14,890 bases of DNA from Lachnospira sp. UBA3212. Lineage in GTDB: Bacteria > Bacillota > Clostridia > Lachnospirales > Lachnospiraceae. A program made the position numbers and the translations under genes. How positions within the stretch are numbered: the first letter of the stretch is position 1; each line of letters begins with the position of its first letter. Shown in pieces: positions 5,434-12,389 of this stretch. Location of the stretch: contig DEWK01000002.1 of assembly GCA_002363615.1 (NCBI GenBank), positions 1 through 14,890 of the forward strand, given 5' to 3'. The notes under the pieces were generated by a model that saw nothing but the letters and a program-made list of their open reading frames with translations, searched no databases and was not told the origin of the DNA.

Positions 5434-7560
5434 ATGAAGGTCGTTAAAAGGGATGGTCGTCATGCAGAATATGATCGCAATAAGATTGTAGTTGCGATTA
5501 GCAGGGCGAATCAAGAAGTGAAGGATAATGACAAGGCCACAGAGGAACAGATTTATAGCATTGTAGCATCCATTGAGAACAGAGGAATGGATGAGGTTTC
5601 GGTAGAAGATATTCAGGATATCATTGAAGAGAAACTGATGGCTGCTGGAAAGTTTGATTTAGCAAAGAAGTATATCATCTATCGTTATACCAGAGCTTTA
5701 GTCAGAAAATCCAATACGACCGATGATTCGATTATGAAACTGATTCGTAATGAGAATCGAGAATTAAAAGAAGAAAATTCCAACAAGAATGCAACCTTAG
5801 CATCTACCCAGCGAGATTATATTGCAGGTGAGGTTTCTAAGGATTTAACCAAGCGTATGTTACTTCCGGAAAAGATTGTGAAGGCTCATGAACAGGGAGC
5901 AATTCATTTTCATGATATGGATTATTTCCTTCAGCCAATTTTTAACTGCTGCCTGGTAAATATTAAAGATATGCTAGACAATGGTACGGTAATGAACGGG
6001 AAGTTAATTGAATCACCAAAGAGCTTCCATGTTGCCTGTACCGTAGTAACGCAGATTATTGCGGCAGTGGCTTCCAGCCAGTACGGAGGTCAGTCAGTGG
6101 ATGTTGCCCATTTAGGCAAGTACCTTCGTCGCAGTCGTGAAAAGTATGAGAAGAATTACCATGAAAAATTTGATGGAGAACTTTCAGATGAGATGATTGA
6201 TCGTTTGGTAAAGGAGCGATTGTTAGATGAACTTAGAAGTGGCGTTCAGACCATTCAGTATCAAATCAATACCTTAATGACCACCAATGGTCAGTCTCCA
6301 TTTGTAACCCTTTTCTTAAATATTGACGAGAACAATGAATATGTAGAAGAAATCGCTATGATTGTAGAGGAAATCCTACGTCAGCGTTTAGAGGGAATCA
6401 AGAATGAGAAGGGTGTCTATGTAACGCCGGCCTTTCCTAAGTTGATTTATGTTTTAGATGAGAACAACTGCTTAAAGGGTGGTAAGTATGATTACATCAC
6501 AAAGCTTGCAGTGAAATGTTCTGCAAAACGTATGTATCCGGACTATATCTCAGCCAAGAAGATGAGAGAAAATTATGAAGGTCAGGTTTTTTCTTGCATG
6601 GGTTGTCGTTCCTTCCTTTCTCCATACAAGGATGAGAATGGGAATTACCAGTGGGAAGGTCGCTTCAATCAGGGAGTTGTAAGTTTAAACCTTCCACAGA
6701 TTGGAATCTTAGCCGCCGGAGATGAAGAAAAATTCTGGGAAATCTTTGAAGAAAGACTTGCTATTTGTTATCAGGCCCTGATGTGCAGACACCGGGCTTT
6801 AGAGGGAACTCTTTCAGATGTAAGCCCGATTCATTGGCAGTATGGTGCAATCGCTCGATTAAAGAAGGGTGAAACTATCGATAAGCTTTTACATGGTAAT
6901 TACTCTACAATTTCCTTGGGCTATATTGGAATCTATGAGGTTACCAAGTTAATGACAGGTGTTTCTCACACGGATCCAAAGGGAAGAGCATTTGCCATGA
7001 AAGTCATGGAGCGCCTTCGTCAGGCTACGGATGTTTGGAAAAAGAATACAGGCATTGGCTTTGCGGTTTATGGTACTCCGGCAGAATCTCTTTGTTACCG
7101 TTTTGCAAGAATCGATAAGGAACGGTTTGGAGAAATCAAAGATATTACCGATAAGGGCTATTATACCAATTCTTATCATGTAGATGTAAGAGAGAAGATT
7201 TCGGCCTTTGATAAGCTGACCTTTGAAAGTGATTTCCAGAGGATTTCCTCTGGCGGATCTATTTCCTATGTGGAGATTCCGAATATGAGACATAACTTAA
7301 AGGCCTTAGAAGAATTGGTAAAGTTTATCTATGAGAATATCCAGTATGCGGAATTTAATACCAAGTCAGACTATTGCCAGGTTTGTGGCTATGACGGAGA
7401 GATTATGATTAATGACAAGAATGAGTGGGAGTGTCCACAGTGTCATAACAAGGATCATGCCAAGATGAACGTTACCAGAAGAACCTGTGGTTACTTGGGA
7501 GAAAATTTCTGGAATGCTGGGAAGACAAGGGAGATCAAAGCAAGAGTTCTTCATATCTAA
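5434..7560 (+). CDS. nrdD: Anaerobic (class III) ribonucleoside-triphosphate reductase
   Basis: NrdD reduces ribonucleotides to deoxyribonucleotides under anaerobic conditions through a glycyl radical. The protein has 708 residues. MKVVKRDGR to about residue 90 is an ATP-cone, the allosteric site that reads ATP and dATP. The catalytic barrel follows, with NCCLVN (C172/C173) and SCMGC (C388, C391) as the likely places for the active-site cysteines. C648, C651, C667 and C670 form the C-terminal zinc site. RRTCGYLG places the radical glycine at G686, and the protein ends in the conserved KARVLHI. I chose ATG 5434 because AAGGAGG lies nine bases upstream and the ATP-cone starts there; an upstream in-frame TTG (5341) adds 31 unrelated residues and starts inside the palindrome. 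The gene has its own control region and ends at a terminator before nrdG. Confidence 0.97.
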   Translation: MKVVKRDGRHAEYDRNKIVVAISRANQEVKDNDKATEEQIYSIVASIENRGMDEVSVEDIQDIIEEKLMAAGKFDLAKKYIIYRYTRALVRKSNTTDDSIMKLIRNENRELKEENSNKNATLASTQRDYIAGEVSKDLTKRMLLPEKIVKAHEQGAIHFHDMDYFLQPIFNCCLVNIKDMLDNGTVMNGKLIESPKSFHVACTVVTQIIAAVASSQYGGQSVDVAHLGKYLRRSREKYEKNYHEKFDGELSDEMIDRLVKERLLDELRSGVQTIQYQINTLMTTNGQSPFVTLFLNIDENNEYVEEIAMIVEEILRQRLEGIKNEKGVYVTPAFPKLIYVLDENNCLKGGKYDYITKLAVKCSAKRMYPDYISAKKMRENYEGQVFSCMGCRSFLSPYKDENGNYQWEGRFNQGVVSLNLPQIGILAAGDEEKFWEIFEERLAICYQALMCRHRALEGTLSDVSPIHWQYGAIARLKKGETIDKLLHGNYSTISLGYIGIYEVTKLMTGVSHTDPKGRAFAMKVMERLRQATDVWKKNTGIGFAVYGTPAESLCYRFARIDKERFGEIKDITDKGYYTNSYHVDVREKISAFDKLTFESDFQRISSGGSISYVEIPNMRHNLKALEELVKFIYENIQYAEFNTKSDYCQVCGYDGEIMINDKNEWECPQCHNKDHAKMNVTRRTCGYLGENFWNAGKTREIKARVLHI

Positions 7561-7587
7561 ACTATATAAAAGGTGATAGGAACAAAG

Positions 7588-7617
7588 AAAAGGGCTGACC
7601 ATGGGACAGCCCTTTTT
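7588..7617 (+). terminator. Intrinsic terminator between nrdD and nrdG
   Basis: AAAAGGGCTG (7588-7597) and CAGCCCTTTT (7607-7616) form a 10-bp stem with a nine-base loop, followed directly by the T run that ends at 7617. It lies between two genes whose products work as a pair, so partial readthrough or a separate nrdG promoter is needed. Confidence 0.88.
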
Positions 7618-7623
7618 GATAAT
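7595..7623 (+). promoter_or_regulatory. Possible nrdG promoter overlapping the terminator
   Basis: CTGACC (7595-7600, four of six to TTGACA) lies 17 bases before GATAAT (7618-7623, five of six to TATAAT). If used, transcription would begin near 7630, just before the AGGAGA ribosome site, leaving a very short leader. The -35 falls in the hairpin arm and loop, so chance is possible. Confidence 0.3.
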
Positions 7624-7643
7624 TTACCTAACAGGAGAATAGA

Positions 7644-8180
7644 ATGAATTACGCAGATATAAAAAAATTTGATGTGGCCAATGGACCCGGAATTCGAGTT
7701 TCTTTGTTTGTAAGTGGCTGTACTCATGCATGTAAGGGGTGTTTTAATTACACTGCCTGGGATTTTAATTATGGAAAACCATTTACACAAGAAACGATTG
7801 ATACTATAATAAAAGAACTGTCTGCCCCTTATTATTCGGGTTTGACATTACTTGGTGGGGAACCATTTGAATACGTCAACCAAAAAGGAATCCTGCCTCT
7901 CCTTCGTCAAGTGAGGGAAGCCTATCCGGACCTGTCTATTTGGAGTTTTAGCGGTTACACCTTTGATGAGGAAATTATGGGTGAAATGTACGACAAATGG
8001 CCGGAAACAAGGGAGTTTCTTTCTTATCTGGAGGTTTTGGTAGATGGAGAATTTGTAGAGGATTTAAAAGACTTGTCCTTGCGTTTTCGTGGTTCTTCCA
8101 ATCAAAGAATCATCGATGTTCAAAAATCATTACAGGAAGACCAAGTGGTGCTTTATGAATTTTTGGATGAGAAAAAATAG
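7644..8180 (+). CDS. nrdG: Anaerobic ribonucleotide reductase activating protein
   Basis: NrdG is the radical-SAM activase that uses S-adenosylmethionine and a 4Fe-4S cluster to create the glycyl radical on NrdD. The protein has 178 residues, normal for the family. The cluster motif CxxxCxxC is C26, C30 and C33 in SGCTHACKGCFN, preceded by the typical NGPGIRVSLFVSGC. GGEPF (71-75) is the SAM-binding turn found in this family. AGGAGA lies seven bases before the ATG. It follows nrdD across a terminator and leads a closely spaced run with dut (12 bases apart), lepA and the flavodiiron gene. Confidence 0.96.
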   Translation: MNYADIKKFDVANGPGIRVSLFVSGCTHACKGCFNYTAWDFNYGKPFTQETIDTIIKELSAPYYSGLTLLGGEPFEYVNQKGILPLLRQVREAYPDLSIWSFSGYTFDEEIMGEMYDKWPETREFLSYLEVLVDGEFVEDLKDLSLRFRGSSNQRIIDVQKSLQEDQVVLYEFLDEKK

Positions 8181-8192
8181 AAGGGAATTACA

Positions 8193-8639
8193 ATGGAATC
8201 ATTAAAGGTGAATTTAAAAAAACTGGACCCGGATGCAAAGCTTCCTAGTTATGGAAGTACAGAAGCAGCAGGTGCTGATCTCTATGCACTCTTAAAGGAA
8301 GAACTTACAATCGAGCCTGGACAAACAGTTCTGGTACATACTGGAATTGCCATGGCCCTTCCTATTGGAACCGTAGGATTAATCTATGCCAGATCCGGAC
8401 TTGCCTGCAAACGTCATTTGGCTCCAGCCAACAAGGTAGGGGTCATTGACTCAGACTATCGTGGAGAAATTATGGTGGCACTTCATAACCATGGAAATGA
8501 ACCACAGACGATAGGAAATCAGGAACGGATTGCCCAGCTTGTAGTAACTCCATATTATACCGCTGATTTTGCTTGGGTAGAATCATTGGAAGAGACAGAA
8601 CGGGGAGTCGGTGGATTCGGCTCAACCGGTAGAATGTAG
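8193..8639 (+). CDS. dut: dUTP diphosphatase (dUTPase)
   Basis: Dut hydrolyses dUTP to dUMP and pyrophosphate, keeping uracil out of DNA and supplying the substrate for thymidylate synthase. The protein has 148 residues, and all five trimeric dUTPase motifs are present in order: AGADLYA (26-32), ARSGLA (66-71), GVIDSDYRGEIMV (83-95, with the catalytic Asp in DSDY), RIAQLVV (113-119) and RGVGGFGSTG (137-146), whose Phe stacks on the uracil. GAAGGGA precedes the ATG. It fits with nrdD and nrdG as a deoxynucleotide-pool set. Its stop is 10 bases before the lepA ATG. Confidence 0.97.
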   Translation: MESLKVNLKKLDPDAKLPSYGSTEAAGADLYALLKEELTIEPGQTVLVHTGIAMALPIGTVGLIYARSGLACKRHLAPANKVGVIDSDYRGEIMVALHNHGNEPQTIGNQERIAQLVVTPYYTADFAWVESLEETERGVGGFGSTGRM

Positions 8640-8649
8640 GAGGGACAGG

Positions 8650-10464
8650 ATGGCAAAACAGGATCAGAGTTTGATTCGTAATTTTTGTATTGTAGCCCAC
8701 ATTGATCACGGGAAATCTACACTGGCAGACCGAATCATTGAAAATACAGGTGTCCTTACGGAACGCGAGATGCAGGACCAGGTGCTGGATAATATGGATC
8801 TGGAGAGAGAACGAGGCATTACCATTAAATCTCAGGCGGTTCGTACCCTTTATCAGGCAAAGGATGGGAAGACCTATACCTTAAACCTGATTGACACCCC
8901 GGGACATGTGGATTTTAATTATGAGGTAAGCCGAAGTCTTGCGGCTTGTGATGGAGCTCTTTTGATTGTGGATGCGGCTCAGGGAGTTGAGGCTCAGACC
9001 TTGGCCAATGTTTATTTAGCCTTGGACCACGACTTAGAGGTAGTTCCGGTAATTAATAAAATTGATCTGCCTAGTGCAGAACCGGAACGGGTACAAAAGG
9101 AAATCGAAGATGTGATTGGCCTGGATGCAGAAGGTTGTCCATTTATTTCTGCCAAGAATAATATTGGAATTGATGAAGTGTTAGAGGCGGTAGTAGAAAA
9201 ACTCCCGGCACCTAGCGGAGATCCTAACGCACCTTTATCTGCCTTGATCTTTGATAGTGTCTACGATTCTTATCGAGGAGTCATTATTTTTTGTCGGATA
9301 ATGGACGGAGCGATTAAAACTGGAATGAACATTAAGTTGATGGCAACCGGCGCTGTGGAGCAGGTAGTGGAAGTAGGATACTTTGGGGCTGGCCAGTATA
9401 TCCCATGCGAAGAACTTTCTACCGGTATGGTAGGCTATGTAATGGCTTCCATTAAGGATCTTCATGAAACCCGAGTGGGTGATACCATTACCGATGCCGC
9501 CAATCCATGTAAAGAGGCCCTTCCGGGTTATCGTAAGGTTCAGTCTATGGTTTATTGTGGCCTTTATCCGGCGGATGGAGCCGAGTACGAAGACCTTAAG
9601 GTTGCCCTAGAGAAGCTTCAATTAAACGATGCTTCCTTAAATTTTGAGCCGGAAACCTCTACGGCCTTGGGTTTTGGATTTCGATGTGGTTTTCTTGGCT
9701 TGCTGCACTTAGAAATCATTCAGGAACGCTTGGAGCGAGAATTTGACTTAGACCTTGTTACTACTGCACCAGGTGTAGTTTATAAAGTCTATAAAACCGA
9801 TGGCAGTGTGATTGACTTAACCAATCCTTCTAACCTTCCGGATCCTTCGGAAATCGATCATATGGAGGAACCTATTGTTACCGTGGAAATCATGGTAACC
9901 ACGGATTATGTGGGAGCGATTATGGACCTTTGTCAGAGTCGTCGAGGAGAGTATATCGACATGGAATATATTGAGCAGACAAGAGTCTTAATCCATTATC
10001 ACATGCCTTTAAATGAGATTATTTATGATTTCTTTGATGCTTTAAAGTCCAGATCTCGTGGATATGCATCCTTAGATTATGAATTTAAGGGCTATCAGGT
10101 TTCTAAACTGGTGAAGTTAGATATTTTAATTCAAAGAGAACAGGTGGATGCCCTGTCCTTTATTGTGCATGCAGATTCTGCTTATGAAAGAGGAAGAAGG
10201 ATGTGTGAGAAGTTAAAGGAAGAAATTCCAAGACATCTCTTTGAAATCCCAATTCAGGCAGCAGTAGGTGGAAAAATCATTGCCAGAGAAACCGTGAAGG
10301 CTATGAGAAAAGATGTGCTTGCCAAGTGTTATGGTGGAGACATTTCCAGAAAGAGAAAGCTTCTTGAAAAGCAGAAGGAAGGAAAGAAGCGAATGAGACA
10401 AATTGGTAATGTGGAGATTCCACAGCAGGCATTTATGGCTGTATTGAAGTTAGATGATGAATAG
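8650..10464 (+). CDS. lepA: Elongation factor 4 (back-translocating GTPase LepA)
   Basis: LepA/EF4 is a ribosome-associated GTPase that acts on stalled or mis-translocated ribosomes and has been linked to 30S assembly. The protein has 604 residues, standard length. GTPase motifs are AHIDHGKST (17-24), RGITIKSQ (56-62), DTPGH (82-86) and NKID (136-139). The EF-G-like domains follow, and the unique C-terminal domain ends in YGGDISRKRKLLEKQKEGKK and IPQQAFMAVLKLDD, diagnostic for LepA. ATG 8650 is chosen because AGGAGG sits six bases upstream; an in-frame ATG at 8611 lies inside dut and adds 13 unrelated residues. In many clostridia lepA follows rpsT, gpr and spoIIP and precedes hemW. None of those three (gpr, spoIIP, hemW) is here, so the locus is rearranged. 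Confidence 0.98.
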   Translation: MAKQDQSLIRNFCIVAHIDHGKSTLADRIIENTGVLTEREMQDQVLDNMDLERERGITIKSQAVRTLYQAKDGKTYTLNLIDTPGHVDFNYEVSRSLAACDGALLIVDAAQGVEAQTLANVYLALDHDLEVVPVINKIDLPSAEPERVQKEIEDVIGLDAEGCPFISAKNNIGIDEVLEAVVEKLPAPSGDPNAPLSALIFDSVYDSYRGVIIFCRIMDGAIKTGMNIKLMATGAVEQVVEVGYFGAGQYIPCEELSTGMVGYVMASIKDLHETRVGDTITDAANPCKEALPGYRKVQSMVYCGLYPADGAEYEDLKVALEKLQLNDASLNFEPETSTALGFGFRCGFLGLLHLEIIQERLEREFDLDLVTTAPGVVYKVYKTDGSVIDLTNPSNLPDPSEIDHMEEPIVTVEIMVTTDYVGAIMDLCQSRRGEYIDMEYIEQTRVLIHYHMPLNEIIYDFFDALKSRSRGYASLDYEFKGYQVSKLVKLDILIQREQVDALSFIVHADSAYERGRRMCEKLKEEIPRHLFEIPIQAAVGGKIIARETVKAMRKDVLAKCYGGDISRKRKLLEKQKEGKKRMRQIGNVEIPQQAFMAVLKLDDE

Positions 10465-10492
10465 TATTGGTGGAGTTTTAAAGGAGAAGTAG

Positions 10493-11668
10493 ATGAAATT
10501 ATTTGATGAGGTGTATTACGTAGGCGGGTGTGATCGAAGTCAGACCCTTTTTGAGAACTTGTATCCGATTCAGGGAATGACCTATAATTCCTATTTGGTA
10601 CTAGATGACAAGAATGTTCTTTTGGACACGGTAGATTGGTCGGTGGGTCAGGATTTCCTTAAAAAGATTCAGGCAATCTTAGGAGAAAAGTCCTTGGATT
10701 ATGTGATTGTAAATCACATGGAGCCTGACCACGCGGCAACCTTAGAGTTGGTATTAAAGGCATATCCTAAGGCAACTCTTGTTGCGACAGCTAAGGCCCT
10801 TGCCATGGTTCCTCAGTTTTTCGAGGGCCTTGACATTAGGGATCGCAGCATGGCAGTAAAGGAAGGTGACCTTTTAACCACAGGAAGCCATACCTACCAG
10901 TTTATTTTGGCTCCTATGGTTCATTGGCCGGAGGTGATGGTTACCTATGAAACAAAGACCAAGGCCCTCTTTAGTGCGGATGCCTTTGGAACCTTTGGGG
11001 ACTATAGTGGCAGCATGTTGGCAAAGGATTATGACTTTGCCTCAGACTGGCTTCCGGAAGCAAGACGCTATTACACCAATATCGTGGGTAAATATGGGGT
11101 TCAGGTTAATGCGGTTTTAAAGAAGGCAGCAGCCCTTGAAATCTCTGCCCTTTGTCCTTTACATGGACCAATCTTTACAGAGAATTTAGGTCAGGTCTTA
11201 GAGATTTATGGAAAATGGGCAAACTACCAGCCGGAAGAGGATGGAGTTTTGATTTGCTATGGCAGTATTTACGGCCATACCAAGGAAGTGGCAGAGCGAT
11301 TAAGCGAGGAATTAAGGAAACGTCAGGTAAAAACCTGCTTGTATGATGTTTCCACCACAGATGCCTCTTGGCTTGTGGGAAAGGCATTTGAATACTCTAA
11401 GATTGTTCTTGCCAGTGTCACCTATAACGGTGCCCTTTTCCCCAAGATGGAATATTTGGCAAATGAACTAAAGGCTCACAACCTTTCCGGCAGAACCTTG
11501 GCCTTTATGGAAAATGGTAGCTGGGGACCTTTAAGCGTGAAACTGCTTCGAGGACTCTTTGAAAATACCAAGAATACCATCCTGGAAGAGAAGGTTACCA
11601 TTAAGTCCTCGTACCATGAGGAAAATCAGGCAGAGCTTGAGGCCTTGGCAGATGCCCTTGCTAAATAA
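10493..11668 (+). CDS. Flavodiiron protein (class A; O2/NO reductase)
   Basis: This cytoplasmic enzyme reduces O2 to water or NO to N2O and protects anaerobes. The 391 residues form two domains. The metallo-beta-lactamase-like part holds the diiron ligands H75, E77, D79 and H80 in NHMEPDHAA, H144 in MVHWPE, D163 in FSADAFG and H224 in CPLHGPI. The flavodoxin domain starts near 251 with VLICYGSIYGHTKEVAERL, whose Y-G-S-x-Y-G-x-T loop binds the FMN phosphate. No rubredoxin or flavin reductase domain is fused, so electrons must come from a separate partner. AAGGAGA lies five bases before the ATG, 28 bases after lepA. Being in the cluster with NrdD, whose glycyl radical is oxygen-sensitive, fits a protective role, but that link is inference. 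A terminator follows. Confidence 0.95.
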   Translation: MKLFDEVYYVGGCDRSQTLFENLYPIQGMTYNSYLVLDDKNVLLDTVDWSVGQDFLKKIQAILGEKSLDYVIVNHMEPDHAATLELVLKAYPKATLVATAKALAMVPQFFEGLDIRDRSMAVKEGDLLTTGSHTYQFILAPMVHWPEVMVTYETKTKALFSADAFGTFGDYSGSMLAKDYDFASDWLPEARRYYTNIVGKYGVQVNAVLKKAAALEISALCPLHGPIFTENLGQVLEIYGKWANYQPEEDGVLICYGSIYGHTKEVAERLSEELRKRQVKTCLYDVSTTDASWLVGKAFEYSKIVLASVTYNGALFPKMEYLANELKAHNLSGRTLAFMENGSWGPLSVKLLRGLFENTKNTILEEKVTIKSSYHEENQAELEALADALAK

Positions 11669-11683
11669 TAAAGAAAATTAAAA

Positions 11684-11726
11684 AGTCTCGCATCCCTGAT
11701 AAATAGGAGTATTGTGAGATTTTTTT
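11684..11726 (+). terminator. Intrinsic terminator after flavodiiron gene
   Basis: TCTCGCA (11686-11692) pairs with TGTGAGA (11713-11719) with one G-U pair, flanked by A and T runs. A small inner CCT/AGG pairing lies within the loop. T residues run from 11720 to 11726. The nrdG to flavodiiron transcript would end here. Confidence 0.8.
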
Positions 11727-11861
11727 CTTTGTTTTGAAGTATAGTAATTTCTACCTTCCTTTGCTTTTTTTCTGTCAAACTGCCGCTTGCTTGTAGCTGG
11801 ACTATTCAGAAAAGAAAATATAATTTTTTTTAAAAAAGATGATTTAAATAGCAAAAAAATG

Positions 11862-11889
11862 TTGACATAAATAATTGGGGGGGTATAAT
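11862..11889 (+). promoter_or_regulatory. Consensus promoter with G7 spacer tract
   Basis: TTGACA (11862-11867) and TATAAT (11884-11889) are both perfect sigma-A hexamers, separated by 16 bases that end in seven consecutive G (11877-11883). Gain of one G would give the optimal 17-base spacer. Transcription should start near 11896, and GGAGG (11941-11945) lies before the peptide gene. The stretch 11727-11861 upstream is AT-rich and shows no gene. Confidence 0.8.
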
Positions 11890-11955
11890 CTCAGTTGTCT
11901 AGTTTTTTGCGCAGAAAAAGGGACGAAAATATGAAAAATAGGAGGATTTGATTTG

Positions 11956-12333
11956 ATGAAGAAAATCAAACGAGTGCTTTGCACAGTAGTAACAACTTGC
12001 CTGATGTTATCATCAATGGCTGTGCCAACAATGGCAGAAACTAAAAAATATACTTGTGATCCTGGGGAGACTATAACAAAGAGTTTTGATACGAATAGTG
12101 GAAAAATTTATTTATGTATGAGTGTGGTCAAGTAGTCAGGTTTGATTGGCAATGATGGTCATTGGAGGGCGTATGCTACTGGTGATGCAGCAGCTGCAAC
12201 AACTGCTTCATTTGGAATGGACGACAGTTATACTAATGTAATGTCAACAAAAGATTTGACTAAGGTTAGAGAAGTATGGGTAACTAGCCCATTAACCCCT
12301 GTAAGTAAAGCTCGTGCGAAATTAAGATGGTAA
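11956..12333 (+). pseudogene. Small secreted protein with in-frame TAG stop
   Basis: From ATG 11956 (GGAGG ten bases upstream; a TTG directly before it is the alternative) the frame encodes 59 residues, meets TAG at 12133-12135, and continues open in the same frame for 65 more residues to a double TAATAA. Residues 1-27 are a clear signal peptide: MKKIKRV, a hydrophobic core, then PTMA before ETKK. C34 and C54 could form a disulfide. The part after the stop (SGLIGNDGHWRAYATGD, then an Ala/Thr-rich stretch and strand-like VREVWV and KARAKLRW) reads like a real small secreted beta-strand protein. A single C-to-T change in CAG would explain the TAG. I do not recognise the family. Position ahead of two permeases and an ATPase suggests a bacteriocin-like or signalling peptide. 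It could be a nonsense pseudogene, a readthrough gene, a truncated 32-residue secreted peptide, or a sequencing error. Confidence 0.7.
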
Positions 12334-12342
12334 TAAAAAAGA

Positions 12343-12378
12343 AGGCCTGTTCTATTCTATAGATCGGGCCTCTTTATT
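12343..12378 (+). terminator. Hairpin after peptide gene, possible attenuator
   Basis: AGGCCTG (12343-12349) pairs with CGGGCCT (12365-12371), with one T-G pair. After one mismatch, TCTA and TAGA extend the stem. The tail CTTTATT is a broken T run, so termination is probably partial. The permease ribosome site starts one base further on, and no promoter is seen between the two genes. Confidence 0.6.
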
Positions 12379-12389
12379 AGGTGGTGAAT

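Noticed and set aside
6949..7293. Antisense ORF within nrdD, and similar ORFs opposite other genes
   Set aside because: They lack ribosome sites and lie opposite strongly conserved coding sequence.
8611..8649. Longer LepA start inside dut
   Set aside because: AGGAGG is placed for ATG 8650, and LepA proteins begin near there.
11931..11951. Leader peptide MKNRRI ahead of the secreted protein
   Set aside because: Six codons overlapping the ribosome site, with no regulatory codon pattern, is likely chance.
12142..12333. Separate small gene starting at TTG 12142
   Set aside because: No convincing ribosome site or signal sequence; it is in the same frame as the upstream half and better explained as its continuation past TAG.
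11956..12333. Assignment of the small protein to the lactococcin 972 bacteriocin family
   Set aside because: Gene order is reminiscent, but I could not match the characteristic tryptophan/tyrosine pattern of that family.
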